Of a stretch of 64,000 nt of DNA, positions 1 to 9,052 are shown in pieces. The notes below the pieces were generated by a model, which was not told the DNA's origin, searched no databases, and saw only the letters and a program-made list of their open reading frames with translations. Made by a program: the position numbers and the translations under genes. The stretch is taken from positions 18,660-82,659 of the forward strand of contig DUBB01000019.1 in NCBI GenBank assembly GCA_012960535.1, in the 5' to 3' direction. Numbering within the stretch: the stretch's first letter is position 1; each line of letters begins with the position of its first letter. The stretch comes from Gammaproteobacteria bacterium (GTDB lineage Bacteria > Pseudomonadota > Gammaproteobacteria > Pseudomonadales > Azotimanducaceae).

Positions 1-778
1 TGTCGCCGACCACCAGAAATTCAGGATTCAGCAGGCTATCTTTCTGATTATAGAGCAGTGGCTGAAAATCCAGATCAAGCACCCGGCCGCCAGCAGCCTC
101 AACGATTGCCTGAGCTGCAGCCGTATCCCATTCACTGGTGGGTGCAAGTCTTGGATACAAGTCTGCTTTCCCCGCAGCCACTAAACATAACTTCAATGAA
201 CTGCCCATGTTGGTCAATTCCACCTGTTTGAACCTAGTACGTAGTCCATCCAACAAATGTTCAAGGGCATCTGCCCCATGCCGCCTGCTAGCAACGACAA
301 CAAGAGGGTCACCCTCTTGCCTGGTCTGCATGGATCTCGCATGGATTTCTTTACGATGACCATTTTCTATGAACCAAGCCGCTGGCTTGTCTAACTGAGT
401 TCCGAAGTAACTGGTTCCCTGCACTGGTACATGTACAACACCCACTATGGCTTTGCCTTGATCGATTAAGGCAATATTCACGGTAAATTCACCGTTACGC
501 TGAATGAATTCTTTGGTCCCATCCAAAGGATCAACCAGAAAATACCTCGACCAGGCGCGCCTTTGTTCAAGCGATACCGAATCCGATTCCTCCGAGAGAA
601 CTGGAATTTCTGGATAGTACTCAGCCAGTCTAGCAACGATAATCCTGTGCGCTGCAAGGTCCGCCTGAGTTAGAGGGGAACTATCTGATTTTATTTCAAC
701 CTCAATATTACTACCCTCATAAACCTCGAGGATCGCTCTACCTGCCTCTTCTGCAATCTGTATAATCTGTTCAAACAC
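1..778 (-). CDS. cysQ: 3'(2'),5'-bisphosphate nucleotidase CysQ (3' end outside window)
   Basis: Inositol-monophosphatase-family enzyme that hydrolyses 3'-phosphoadenosine 5'-phosphate (PAP) to AMP, clearing the by-product of sulfate assimilation. Translating the minus strand gives the metal-binding signature DPLDGTKEF (around 520-545) and, further on, the second family motif SEWDTAAAQAIVEAAGG (around 95-155). The reading frame is still open at position 1, so the C-terminus is missing. I place the start at the GTG at 778 because GGGAG lies 8 bases upstream; no in-frame ATG is available nearby. It is divergent from yrfG, with about 70 bases between the two starts. In many gammaproteobacteria cysQ, nudE and yrfG are neighbours; nudE is not between them here. 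Family assignment is secure, start codon moderately so. Confidence 0.9.
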   Translation of the reverse strand, partial: MFEQIIQIAEEAGRAILEVYEGSNIEVEIKSDSSPLTQADLAAHRIIVARLAEYYPEIPVLSEESDSVSLEQRRAWSRYFLVDPLDGTKEFIQRNGEFTVNIALIDQGKAIVGVVHVPVQGTSYFGTQLDKPAAWFIENGHRKEIHARSMQTRQEGDPLVVVASRRHGADALEHLLDGLRTRFKQVELTNMGSSLKLCLVAAGKADLYPRLAPTSEWDTAAAQAIVEAAGGRVLDLDFQPLLYNQKDSLLNPEFLVVGD

Positions 779-850
779 GACAAAACTCCCGAAAACCCCA
801 TAGGTTACTATGGCCGACAGATGATTGGGAACTCTTCAATAGGAATAGCT

Positions 851-1516
851 ATGCTGCAAAAGACCACCACCCTGTTCGTGGATATGGATGGAACGCTTCT
901 TGACTTGCATTTTGATTCCTTCTTCTGGAATTACCACCTACCCAAGCGCTTCGCCGAGATACACTCGATACCTCCCATGGAAGCCTCAACTATGATCGCT
1001 GAGCAAATGACCAAGGCCAAAGGGACCCTTCACTGGTGCTCTAGCCGCTACTGGTCAGATACATTCGATGTCGACATTATCGACCTGAAGCATGAAGTAA
1101 AGCATCTCATAGGTTATCGTCAGGGGACTCGCGAGTTCCTGGCGGCTGTAAAGAAATTTCCCGTCAAGCTGGTATTACTAACCGATGCTGATCCCCATGT
1201 TATCGCCCTTAAAGAGTCGGTTTTGCATGAAGCCGGCCATTCCCTGTTGCAGTACATGGACAAGATCGTATCCAGCCATGAACTGGGTTATCCCAAGGAA
1301 AATGACGCATTATGGCATGCGCTTAGGCGGCATTTACCCTTCGAGCAATCAACCAGCTGCCTCATTGACGACAATTTAGCGGTGTTACGGGCAGCAGAGA
1401 ATTACGGTATTGGGCAACTGATTGCCATAAGTCAACCTGACTCGACCCAACAGGATCAAACTATGGAAGGATTCAAGAACATCAATTCTCTTGACGAATT
1501 GACTGGGCATTCTTAA
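851..1516 (+). CDS. yrfG: HAD-family 5'-nucleotidase YrfG (GMP/IMP nucleotidase-like)
   Basis: Haloacid-dehalogenase-fold phosphatase; the E. coli homologue dephosphorylates purine mononucleotides such as GMP and IMP. Motif I is DMDGTLLDL near the N-terminus, motif II the LLTDAD segment near residue 120, and motif IV the CLIDDN segment near residue 180. The chosen ATG at 851 has AGGA six bases upstream and gives 221 residues, close to the E. coli length of about 222; the ATG at 821 would add ten residues without a ribosome binding site. The stop codon is directly followed by the hslR ATG, so the two are surely cotranscribed, as in E. coli (yrfG-hslR). Confidence 0.88.
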   Translation: MLQKTTTLFVDMDGTLLDLHFDSFFWNYHLPKRFAEIHSIPPMEASTMIAEQMTKAKGTLHWCSSRYWSDTFDVDIIDLKHEVKHLIGYRQGTREFLAAVKKFPVKLVLLTDADPHVIALKESVLHEAGHSLLQYMDKIVSSHELGYPKENDALWHALRRHLPFEQSTSCLIDDNLAVLRAAENYGIGQLIAISQPDSTQQDQTMEGFKNINSLDELTGHS

Positions 1517-1900
1517 ATGGCAACCAGAATCGATAAATGGTTGTGGGCTGCGCGATTTTTTAAAACCAGAGCAAAAGCTAAAAACGCTATTGAAACGGGT
1601 AAAATTCACATCAATCGAGCTCGTCCAAAACCGTCTCGAAACATTGTTATCGGAGATTTTCTAGCGATCAGGCAGGGCTTTGATGATCTAGTCGTTGAAG
1701 TAATGGATATTTCTGAGAAGCGAGGGGGTGCGCCTGAGGCGAGCAAACTGTATCGCGAAACCGAAACCAGCAGGCTTGCTCGGGAAGCTGAAATCCTAAA
1801 ACGAAAAATGGCCGGCAACCTTGTCATATCCAAAACAAGGCCCAGCAAGAAAGGACGCCGTATGATCCATCAATTTAAAGACAAAAAGAATTCCGAGTAG
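1517..1900 (+). CDS. hslR: Heat shock protein 15, S4-domain ribosome-associated protein
   Basis: Hsp15 binds stalled 50S subunits that still carry peptidyl-tRNA and helps recycle them. The 127-residue protein opens with the S4 RNA-binding domain (RIDKWLWAARFFKTRAKA, with the lysine-rich turn ETGKIHINRARPKPS), followed by a basic tail ending in KKGRRMIHQFKDKK, as expected for the family (E. coli about 133 residues). The ATG abuts the yrfG stop, so translation is probably coupled. The usual downstream partner hslO (Hsp33) is absent; gshA follows after a 257-base gap. Confidence 0.92.
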   Translation: MATRIDKWLWAARFFKTRAKAKNAIETGKIHINRARPKPSRNIVIGDFLAIRQGFDDLVVEVMDISEKRGGAPEASKLYRETETSRLAREAEILKRKMAGNLVISKTRPSKKGRRMIHQFKDKKNSE

Positions 1901-1936
1901 CCACGACCAGTGCGACACCGGCGAGTTAATTAATAA

Positions 1937-2012
1937 CCCGGAGCAACTGATAATACCGTGCTGATATCGCTATTTTTGTACACTAAAGTGATGTTATGCT
2001 CCTCGGGTTTTC
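1937..2012 (+). terminator. Possible terminator or structured leader between hslR and gshA
   Basis: CCCGGAGCA at 1937-1945 can pair with TGCTCC-T-CGGG at 1997-2007 (nine base pairs interrupted by a two-base bulge), and the 3' arm is followed by TTTTCTT. The loop is about 50 bases, long for a simple intrinsic terminator, so it may instead be a larger folded leader. It sits 37 bases after the hslR stop and about 145 bases before gshA. Confidence 0.3.
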
Positions 2013-2157
2013 TTGAATTAAGGCAAAAGTGCGGGTCCCGATCTAACCATTATCGGTGCGTGGCTAACAACAAGCCAAGGCAAACCCAACAAAACCTTGT
2101 CACTGATCAGAAGCCAACGCGATTATTTAGATTTCATATTTTAAGGGAACAGGATTT

Positions 2158-3723
2158 ATGCGGAATGACAGTCTTTTAAGACTCGCAGACTCTAACGATG
2201 CAGAGGCAATCTTCACTTTCAACAGAGGCATCGAGCGCGAAGCCTTACGAATTCAACCCAGCGGCCTGTTGGCCAACAGCCAGCATCCGTCTGAATTCGG
2301 TTCCAAACTAGCTCATCCTTTGGTCACGACTGATTTCTCAGAATCCCAGTTAGAAATCATAACGCCCGTACATACCAGTAGTGAAGAAATACTGGCTGAA
2401 CTTCAAAAGTTACACCAACATGTCTACCATGGACTGTCATCAGAACTGCTCTGGCCAGGCAGCATGCCCTGTATCCTACCCGCTGACCAGGATATTCCTC
2501 TGGCCAACTATGGTGACTCTAACCTGGGAAGGCTGAAAACCACCTATCGCAATGGATTAGGGCTACGCTACGGTCGGAGCATGCAGACAATCTGCGCAAT
2601 TCATTACAACTTCTCACCCAGGCAGGCGTTCTGGTCTGCGCTGAAAAAAACATCGCCAAAGGAGCCAGCTCAAGCATTCCGTTCACGGCGATATTTTGAT
2701 TTGATGCGTAATTTTCGCAGATTATCCTGGTTGCCTTTATATCTCTTTGGCTCTTCACCGGCATTGCACAAATCGTTTATTCAGCAGCCTGATCATGGAT
2801 TGAAATTATTGGATCCAGAAACTTTGTATCTACCGTATGCCACATCGCTTCGAAGCGGACGCTTTGGCTATCAAAGCAGTACCCAGGCCGATCTGCTCAA
2901 AATCTGCTTCAATAGTCTTGACAATTACATTGATACCTTGCGTATGGGTATCACCACACCACACCAAAACTACCATAAACTCGGCTTCGAATCTGAGTCC
3001 GGCCTGCATCAGTTGAATCAGAACATTCTCCAGTCAGAAGCCGAATTCTATACCAGCGTCAGGGCCAAAGGGGCACCTCAACCGGGAGAAAACTTCCTCG
3101 CTCACTTGGAGAGTAAGGGCGTTTCCTACATCGAAATACGGCTGCTGGATGTAAACCCTTTTGAGCCTACCGGCGTTTCCACCTCCCAGGTTAACTTTCT
3201 AGATTTACTGTTGATGTTCTGCCTGCTGTGCGACAGTCCGGAACATGATGATGCACTCTGTGAGGCCGTCACAACAAATTTTATGAAAACCGTTTATGAA
3301 GGTAGAAAACCCGGCCTGAAACTGGATCGAGATGGGTCACAAGTAATACTAGTGGATTGGGCAAAACAAATCTTTGCCGAAATGAGACCCTTTGCTGAGG
3401 TTATTGATCGGGTAACTAACAGTAATCAATATTGCCAAAGCCTTGATCTTCACTGGGAGCTCATTACCCAGAGTCAACTGACGCCAAGCGGCAGGGTGCT
3501 GGATCATCTCACAAACAACGCCGAATCTTTTAAAGATTTTTCTCTGAAGCAAGCTGAAAATCACAAAAATTATTTTTCAGAACTGCCCATGACAGTCGTT
3601 GATCTCGCTAAATTCCAGAGGATCTCTGCACAATCCGTTGCAATGGCAGCAAAGCACACACCTTCAACGCCGGCTGCTTTCAGAGATTATGCTCTGAATT
3701 TCCAGACGGCTTATCTCTCATGA
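2158..3723 (+). CDS. gshA: Glutamate-cysteine ligase, GshA type 1
   Basis: Catalyses ATP-dependent joining of glutamate and cysteine, the first and rate-limiting step of glutathione synthesis. At 521 residues it matches the proteobacterial type-1 family (E. coli 518). Recognisable stretches are FNRGIEREALRI near the N-terminus (substrate and metal site), TTDFSESQLEIITP near residue 60, and the segment YIEIRLLDVNPFEPTG near residue 325, a family hallmark. AAGGGAACAGG precedes the ATG with suitable spacing. It is followed after four bases by acpH, so it heads a gshA-acpH-dsbB transcript. The neighbourhood (glutathione synthesis plus DsbB) is redox-themed, which may be coincidental. Confidence 0.95.
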   Translation: MRNDSLLRLADSNDAEAIFTFNRGIEREALRIQPSGLLANSQHPSEFGSKLAHPLVTTDFSESQLEIITPVHTSSEEILAELQKLHQHVYHGLSSELLWPGSMPCILPADQDIPLANYGDSNLGRLKTTYRNGLGLRYGRSMQTICAIHYNFSPRQAFWSALKKTSPKEPAQAFRSRRYFDLMRNFRRLSWLPLYLFGSSPALHKSFIQQPDHGLKLLDPETLYLPYATSLRSGRFGYQSSTQADLLKICFNSLDNYIDTLRMGITTPHQNYHKLGFESESGLHQLNQNILQSEAEFYTSVRAKGAPQPGENFLAHLESKGVSYIEIRLLDVNPFEPTGVSTSQVNFLDLLLMFCLLCDSPEHDDALCEAVTTNFMKTVYEGRKPGLKLDRDGSQVILVDWAKQIFAEMRPFAEVIDRVTNSNQYCQSLDLHWELITQSQLTPSGRVLDHLTNNAESFKDFSLKQAENHKNYFSELPMTVVDLAKFQRISAQSVAMAAKHTPSTPAAFRDYALNFQTAYLS

Positions 3724-3727
3724 TATT

Positions 3728-4342
3728 GTGAATTATCTAGCTCACCTTTATCTGGCCAGGGACAATGATGCTCTACTGCTCGGTGGATTCCTTGGCGATT
3801 TTATCAAAGGCAGGTTAACCGGTATCAGACCAAAGGAAATTGAATCTGGCATACAACTGCACCGAAATATCGATGCTTTCACCGATGCGCATCCCATCAC
3901 CCTGTTGAGTCGAAACCGTTTCCCTTCATCCATACGCCGAATGGCAGGTATTTCGGTTGACATCATCTATGATCACCTCCTGGCTGTTAACTGGCATCAC
4001 TACAGCAGTACCAGCCTTGCAGCCTTCGAGCAGGATTGCTTCCAGCGTTTACTGCAACCAGATTTTCGTGATTACTTTCCCGAACGCGCCCTGCACACCT
4101 GTCGACGCATGGCGTCGGCACAAAGTCTTAGCATGACCAAAAAAGAAGACTATATCACCAGGTCCATGCAATCACTTGCCAGCCGGGTTAAAAAAGGGGA
4201 ACAGCTGTTAGCGAGTACACATGTATTTGCAGCCCACCGAAATGATTTCTCATCCGATTTTGATCTTTTCTTTGAGGCTCTGATAAAATTTGTTACTGAA
4301 AAAACCCTGGCCTACGCAGACGCCTCCAGACAAAGGACATAA
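3728..4342 (+). CDS. acpH: Acyl carrier protein phosphodiesterase (DUF479)
   Basis: AcpH removes the 4'-phosphopantetheine arm from acyl carrier protein. The protein starts (GTG) with NYLAHLYLARDNDALLLGGF, the conserved opening of the family, followed by GDFIKGR and then HRNIDAFTDAHP, where the clustered histidine and aspartates form the HD-like metal site. Length 204 residues compares with about 193 in E. coli. The GTG lies only four bases after the gshA stop, and the gene ends one base before the dsbB ATG, so it is the middle gene of a tight operon. No better start exists downstream without losing the conserved N-terminus. Confidence 0.87.
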   Translation: MNYLAHLYLARDNDALLLGGFLGDFIKGRLTGIRPKEIESGIQLHRNIDAFTDAHPITLLSRNRFPSSIRRMAGISVDIIYDHLLAVNWHHYSSTSLAAFEQDCFQRLLQPDFRDYFPERALHTCRRMASAQSLSMTKKEDYITRSMQSLASRVKKGEQLLASTHVFAAHRNDFSSDFDLFFEALIKFVTEKTLAYADASRQRT

Positions 4343-4343
4343 C

Positions 4344-4847
4344 ATGCACTTAAGTGAATCGTTTACTCCCCGAATAATTTTTGCGGGCCTTGGCTTTATC
4401 TGCGTTGGATATATCGTTGTTGCCTTACTCATGGAACACCAGCTAGGTCTTGAACCCTGCCCCTTATGCATCCTGCAGAGGCTTGCCGTTATCCTCTGCG
4501 GATGTACTGCCTTTCTCGCAGCGATCCATGCTCCCAAACAAGGCATTAACATCTACCGCAGCGTGTTCATTTTAACGGCGCTGATCGGTTCTGCCATCTC
4601 GATACGCCATCTCTGGCTGCAGAGTCTTCCAGCAGATCAGGTACCCGCCTGTGGTCCCGGCCTGGACTATCTACTAGATGTCTTCCCATTAACTGAAGTG
4701 TTAAGTATGGTGCTCTCTGGAGACGGCAGCTGTGCCGAAGTCACCTGGTCATTTATAGGACTGACCATACCTGGATGGACGCTGATCGCATTCCTACTGC
4801 TTATAGCTATCGCCCACTACACCATTGAATCCACTCCCAAACAATAG
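4344..4847 (+). CDS. dsbB: Disulfide bond formation protein DsbB
   Basis: Inner-membrane quinone reductase that reoxidises periplasmic DsbA. The 167-residue protein has four hydrophobic segments, the first periplasmic cysteine pair in EPCPLCILQR (CPLC, residues about 35-38), and a second pair separated in ACGPG and GSCAEV, the arrangement that exchanges with DsbA. The ATG at 4344 has AAGGAC just upstream and follows the acpH stop by one base; the longer reading frame from 4290 overlaps acpH and is unlikely. Its partner dsbA is in this window at about 30.4-31.1 kb. The 3' end overlaps the decayed DUF4124 gene on the other strand. Confidence 0.93.
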   Translation: MHLSESFTPRIIFAGLGFICVGYIVVALLMEHQLGLEPCPLCILQRLAVILCGCTAFLAAIHAPKQGINIYRSVFILTALIGSAISIRHLWLQSLPADQVPACGPGLDYLLDVFPLTEVLSMVLSGDGSCAEVTWSFIGLTIPGWTLIAFLLLIAIAHYTIESTPKQ

Positions 4848-5319
4848 TGGTCAGTGGCCCAGCGCTGATAATCAGCCGCTGGGTGCTACCTGGTGACCCG
4901 CAACAGCTCAAATTTTTTACCTTGTGATTAAGCTGTTTCTTTACCGCTTCGAGCTGTTTATGCTGTTTATCAATCTTTTCCTGAAACTGCATCGGTGCAT
5001 TGACGGCGGTTTGAATATCTCCCGGCATAATGGAGAGTCCAGTTTCAGTCTTCACTCTGGGACTTTTGGTAGCTTTCATCAAATTGATGTCACCGTCAAA
5101 ATGCACGATTTCATCACCGCCTGAACTCGACGGCTGATCAGAATAGACCCAGTTGCCATCCGCATCCTGCCAGCGATACAAACTGGCTCTTTTACCCTAC
5201 TTGGCCTCCTCCGCTGGGGAATCCGGTATCAGATCTTCAGGACTCAACAGTGGTTGGCCATCCTGATAAAAAAGGGCCTACGATCGATACAAACAGACAT
5301 AACAAATAAGGTATTTCAC
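4807..5319 (-). pseudogene. DUF4124-domain periplasmic protein, interrupted by two in-frame stops
   Basis: A GTG at 5319 is preceded by a strong GGAGGAAG and opens a frame (KYLICYVCLYRS) that meets a TAG after 13 codons, then a second TAG after 27 more codons. In the same frame beyond this comes LYRWQDADGNWVYSDQP, a clear DUF4124 motif, and then a helix rich in Lys/Gln (EKIDKQHKQLEAVKKQL). Intact relatives carry a signal peptide directly before the LYRW-type motif, so the reading frame looks like a secreted protein gene broken by nonsense changes. A TTG at 5181 could in principle restart translation but would lack a signal peptide. The 3' end runs 41 bases into dsbB. Function of the family is unknown. 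Confidence 0.55.
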
Positions 5320-5391
5320 AACTATCTTCCTCCATTGAGACTAGCTGATATCAGCAATGTTACACTGGGGCTCTTTGAATCCTAACGTCCT

Positions 5392-7281
5392 ATGCTTTCT
5401 TTTCAAAATCTCAGCTTAAGAAGAAATGGTGAATTGCTTCTCGATCAGGTATCGGTGACCCTGTACCAGGGTGCCAAAGTCGGATTAGTTGGCGCGAACG
5501 GTATTGGCAAAACCAGTCTATTCAACCTCATCACCGGAGAATTAGAGGTGGACACCGGCCACCTTGCCTTGCCTAGATCGCTCAAAATTGCGCATATGGC
5601 CCAGGAAGTCTCCGCCAGTCATCAAACCGCTCTGGCATACGTGCTCACAGGAGACGACGAAATCAATCAGATCCAGCTGGCCATACAGGCGGCAGAAGAG
5701 GCTGGGGCATACAGCCAACTCGCGGGCCTGCATGAATCACTGGCCGATAACGATGGTTATCGGGCCAGATCCAGAGCAGAGAAACTACTGGTTGGACTCG
5801 GCTTCCAGCAAAATCAATTTCAACAGCCGTTGCTTTCGTTTTCCGGTGGCTGGCGAGTGCGATTGAATCTTGCCCATACCCTTATGAAACAATCTGATTT
5901 ATTACTTCTCGATGAGCCTACAAACCACCTGGATTTAGATGCCATATTATGGCTGGCAGAATGGATAAAAAGCTATGAAGGGACGCTCATACTCATTTCT
6001 CACGATCGCGAATTCCTCGATGACTGCGTGACCCAGATCGCTTTTATGCATCTCCAGAACATAAATATGTATTCTGGCAATTACTCGCAATTTGAACTGA
6101 CTCGAGCTGAACGCTTGTCCGCACAACAAAAACAATTTACCAAACAACAAAAAGAAATTCGTCACATGGAAGATTTCGTCCGACGTTTTCGTTTCAAAGC
6201 ATCAAAAGCGAAACAGGCCCAAAGCCGCCTGAAGGCATTAAATAAAATGGCCCAGGTAGCCGAAGTACATCTCGATTCACCTTTCAATTTCCAGATAAGA
6301 GAAGCTGCCCGGATGTCTGACCCACTGTTGGAATTGGAATCAGCCGACCTCGGTTATCAGATTCCTATTCTGTCCAGGATAAATCTCAGCATCCGCCCCG
6401 GTGACCGCATCGGTTTACTCGGCGCAAACGGCGCAGGCAAGTCAACCTTGCTAAAGTCCCTGCGAGGAGAACTGCCACTGCTGGCCGGAAAGCGTATCTG
6501 TGGAAGCCACCTTAGAATCGGCTATTTCTCCCAGCATCAGGTGGACGACCTGGAACTAGATCTTAGCGCACTGGAACAACTCCAAAAACTGGATACACAG
6601 TGCAGTGAGATTCAGTTAAGGAATTTTCTGGGCGGGTTCAATTTTAGAGGCAGCAAAGCAGAAGTCCCTGCACAGCGTTTTTCAGGTGGCGAGAAAGCCA
6701 GACTGGCACTCGCCCTGGTTTCCTTTTCACAACCAAACCTGCTGCTATTAGATGAACCAACCAACCATCTCGACATGGATATGCGCCAGGCGCTGACCGA
6801 GGCCATGAATCTATTTACCGGCGCTCTGATAGTTATTTCTCACGATCGCCATCTACTTGGTAGCACCGTTGAATCACTGTTAATGGTGCATGAGAGTTCC
6901 ATATCCCTATTCAAAGGCGATCTGCAAACCTATCGAGCCGACCTTTTTGAGACTGTCGCGGCAACCAGCACAGCAACGACCAGCACCTCAACTGAAGATC
7001 CACACCACAAAGTATCAGTCAGCGAACAACCGGTGGCACCCTTGGGTCATAAAATTCAGAAACGAATGCAAAGCAGGGTCAAATCAATCGACAAACGACT
7101 CGATCGGTTGGCCTCTAAACTGACTGAGGTTGACAATGCATTGAGCTCACCTGAGATATATCGTGACCCCCAGAACTCTGACCTACAGAATTTACTGCGG
7201 GACCAACTCGCTCTAAAGGATAAGATCCAAACCCTCGAGGAAGAATGGCTGGCCCTTGAAACTGAACTCGACGCGGGTTAA
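5392..7281 (+). CDS. yheS: ABC-F family ATPase, YheS type
   Basis: Soluble protein with two ABC ATPase domains and no membrane segments; ABC-F proteins act on ribosomes as translation factors. Domain 1 has Walker A GANGIGKTS, signature LSFSGGWRVRLNLA and Walker B LLLLDEPTNHLDL. The linker around residues 240-290 is basic (RFRFKASKAKQAQSR), as in the P-site tRNA interaction motif of the family. Domain 2 has GANGAGKSTL, FSGGEKARLALAL and a second LLLDEPTNHLD. The C-terminus is a charged coiled coil (SRVKSIDKRLDRLASKL). The FSGGW signature and 629-residue length fit YheS (about 637 in E. coli) better than Uup. It ends convergently with the LLM gene, overlapping by four bases. Confidence 0.9.
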   Translation: MLSFQNLSLRRNGELLLDQVSVTLYQGAKVGLVGANGIGKTSLFNLITGELEVDTGHLALPRSLKIAHMAQEVSASHQTALAYVLTGDDEINQIQLAIQAAEEAGAYSQLAGLHESLADNDGYRARSRAEKLLVGLGFQQNQFQQPLLSFSGGWRVRLNLAHTLMKQSDLLLLDEPTNHLDLDAILWLAEWIKSYEGTLILISHDREFLDDCVTQIAFMHLQNINMYSGNYSQFELTRAERLSAQQKQFTKQQKEIRHMEDFVRRFRFKASKAKQAQSRLKALNKMAQVAEVHLDSPFNFQIREAARMSDPLLELESADLGYQIPILSRINLSIRPGDRIGLLGANGAGKSTLLKSLRGELPLLAGKRICGSHLRIGYFSQHQVDDLELDLSALEQLQKLDTQCSEIQLRNFLGGFNFRGSKAEVPAQRFSGGEKARLALALVSFSQPNLLLLDEPTNHLDMDMRQALTEAMNLFTGALIVISHDRHLLGSTVESLLMVHESSISLFKGDLQTYRADLFETVAATSTATTSTSTEDPHHKVSVSEQPVAPLGHKIQKRMQSRVKSIDKRLDRLASKLTEVDNALSSPEIYRDPQNSDLQNLLRDQLALKDKIQTLEEEWLALETELDAG

Positions 7282-8546
7282 CTACCCTGAGCCACCTTAT
7301 TCGGGTCTGCAGCGCCCGCTACAACAGAACGCCCAAGCGCAGGATAAACGGGAAGGTCCTTATCCGCTGGCATCTCCATAAACTGCTTCCGCTGCATGGC
7401 TGCCTCGATATAGGGTTTTAGTTCGGTATCTTTACGAGACTCCCGCTCTGCTTCCCGTGCCTTAAACTCAGGTAAAACCTCAGATGCAAACAATTCCAGT
7501 GATTCACAGATATGTTCATGTTTATTCATACCAGCCTGTTGAATAAAGGTCACCTGATCTACGCCAACATCTTCAAACTTGCGCAGGTGGTTTCTCATAT
7601 CGTCCGGCGTACCAATACCGCCTCTCTCCGCCGCTAGCGACTGAGTGATATCCAGCGGATTATCAAGTAGTCGCTTTTTATGGATTTTTCTGAATTCATC
7701 AAAAAGATTCATACGACCGGGGCGATGCTCGCCAAAGCCATATAGCGACCCCAGCGCATAACCAAAAAATTCAAAGCCTTCGAGTCCACGATCAATTGCA
7801 ACCTGACGATCCTGATGCAGGGAAAAGCTGGTGACCATGCAAATATTGGCATTAACATGGTGTCCGATGGGAACACATTCTTCGCTCTTGATAATGCTGT
7901 AATATTCGTCAACCCAGTGCCTTGCTTCCAGCGGGTCAACAAAGGCGAAGGTCAGAGCACCAATGCCCAGCCGGGCAGCCATTTTGATAGTCTCTCGATT
8001 TGAGCAGGCAACCCATACCGGTGGATGGGGTTTCTGCACTGGCTTGGGCACGATGTTACGACAGGGCATACTGAAATACTCGCCCTCATAACCAGGGTAG
8101 GGGTCCATCGCCAGCATGTTACAGATCTGTTCGGTGGCTTCCAGATACTGCGCTCTCTTACTGTCAACGGGAATTCCAAAACCACCTAGCTCAAGGATGG
8201 CCGAGGATTCACCGGTTCCAAATTCAACCCTTCCATTGGAGACTAGATCAAGGGTAGCAATACACTCAGCCGTTCGAGCAGGATGATTATAAGCACTGAT
8301 AACCTGCCGAATACCGTGCCCCAGGCGAATTCTTTTTGTCCGTTGTGAAGCCGCAGCCAGAAAAATTTCCGGTGCTGATGAGTGTGAATATTCTTCCAGA
8401 AAATGATGTTCTACTTCCCAGGCATAATCAATGCCAATGCGATCGGCCAGCTCAACCTGTTCCAAGGCATCTTGAAACAGCTTCTGTTCCAGCCCTTCAT
8501 CCCAGGGCTTAGGTAATTGATGTTCGTAAAAAATTCCAAATTTCAT
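7278..8546 (-). CDS. LLM-class flavin-dependent oxidoreductase (luciferase-like monooxygenase)
   Basis: Member of the bacterial-luciferase superfamily, FMN-dependent TIM-barrel monooxygenases. The N-terminus MKFGIFYEHQLP, the EVEHHF segment and RIRLGHGIRQVISAYNHPAR (residues about 75-95) followed by DLVSNGRVEFGTG are the standard barrel motifs. The ATG at 8546 has a perfect AGGAGG six bases upstream; the GTG one codon earlier is less likely. The C-terminal third (after about residue 350) is charged and variable. Substrate cannot be told from sequence. It is divergent from a short-chain dehydrogenase across a 0.5 kb control region, which hints at a shared oxidation pathway, but that is inference. 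Confidence 0.85.
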   Translation of the reverse strand: MKFGIFYEHQLPKPWDEGLEQKLFQDALEQVELADRIGIDYAWEVEHHFLEEYSHSSAPEIFLAAASQRTKRIRLGHGIRQVISAYNHPARTAECIATLDLVSNGRVEFGTGESSAILELGGFGIPVDSKRAQYLEATEQICNMLAMDPYPGYEGEYFSMPCRNIVPKPVQKPHPPVWVACSNRETIKMAARLGIGALTFAFVDPLEARHWVDEYYSIIKSEECVPIGHHVNANICMVTSFSLHQDRQVAIDRGLEGFEFFGYALGSLYGFGEHRPGRMNLFDEFRKIHKKRLLDNPLDITQSLAAERGGIGTPDDMRNHLRKFEDVGVDQVTFIQQAGMNKHEHICESLELFASEVLPEFKAREAERESRKDTELKPYIEAAMQRKQFMEMPADKDLPVYPALGRSVVAGAADPNKVAQGS

Positions 8547-8713
8547 CACTATCCTCCTGTGATCTATGCCAGGTGCACTCCGGGTACACGAATGACGCCC
8601 TGGAGACTAAATTGTTAAGCCACCGATTCAGCTGTCGTCCCGAACGACAATTTAGGTTAGGCCTGGCAAATTGATGTTATCTCTACCAACGCTTTTAATA
8701 AATGCACTTAATT

Positions 8714-8743
8714 ACTTCTACTTCTACTTCTACTTCTACTTCT
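8714..8743. repeat. Hexanucleotide microsatellite (ACTTCT)5
   Basis: Five perfect head-to-tail copies of ACTTCT, then ATT. It lies about 170 bases upstream of the LLM oxidoreductase start and about 310 bases upstream of the SDR start, so it is intergenic and could alter promoter spacing if copy number changes. Confidence 0.9.
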
Positions 8744-8838
8744 ATTAGTATGAGTGCTCTTACTGATTTCTATTGAAGCTACGAATAACCTGGCTTCTAG
8801 TCACTTTACTACATACAACAATTTATTTTCATCACTGT

Positions 8839-8883
8839 TTCACGCGAGTGATACTGATCAAAGTTCAATTCGCCTAATTTAAG
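8839..8883. repeat. Imperfect direct repeat, copy A (contains FNR-like box)
   Basis: Forty-five bases match 9957-10001 at all but seven positions. The core GTGAT-ACTG-ATCAA (8848-8861) resembles the FNR/ANR consensus TTGAT-N4-ATCAA with one mismatch. Copy A precedes the SDR gene by about 170 bases. Confidence 0.6.
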
Positions 8884-9052
8884 AATGACGCCGACGCTAT
8901 GTCGATGAAGATAATCCAGCTTCATTTTAAAACATCATCAACGTGAATGTGAATCGAGTCGCTGTGCAATTGGAATTGTTGATTGCAAGCAATGCGCAAG
9001 GCGTGTTATTTCTCTCAGACACATTTGCTAATAAAGATCATTGGGGTACCTT

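Larger units (their letters stand above)
8547..9052. other. Divergent control region between LLM oxidoreductase and SDR
   Basis: No credible gene. Seen here: an inverted repeat TGTCGT-N5-ACGACA (8633-8649), flanked by AAATTG (upstream) and CAATTT so that it may fold further; a (ACTTCT)5 microsatellite (8714-8743); and a 45-base sequence at 8839-8883 that recurs downstream of the SDR gene at 9957-10001 and contains an FNR-like half-palindrome. The last 50 bases lead to the SDR ribosome binding site GGGG at 9043-9046. Confidence 0.6.

Noticed and set aside
4290-4343. Longer DsbB start
   Set aside because: Would overlap acpH and add a charged non-conserved extension; the ATG at 4344 has a ribosome binding site.
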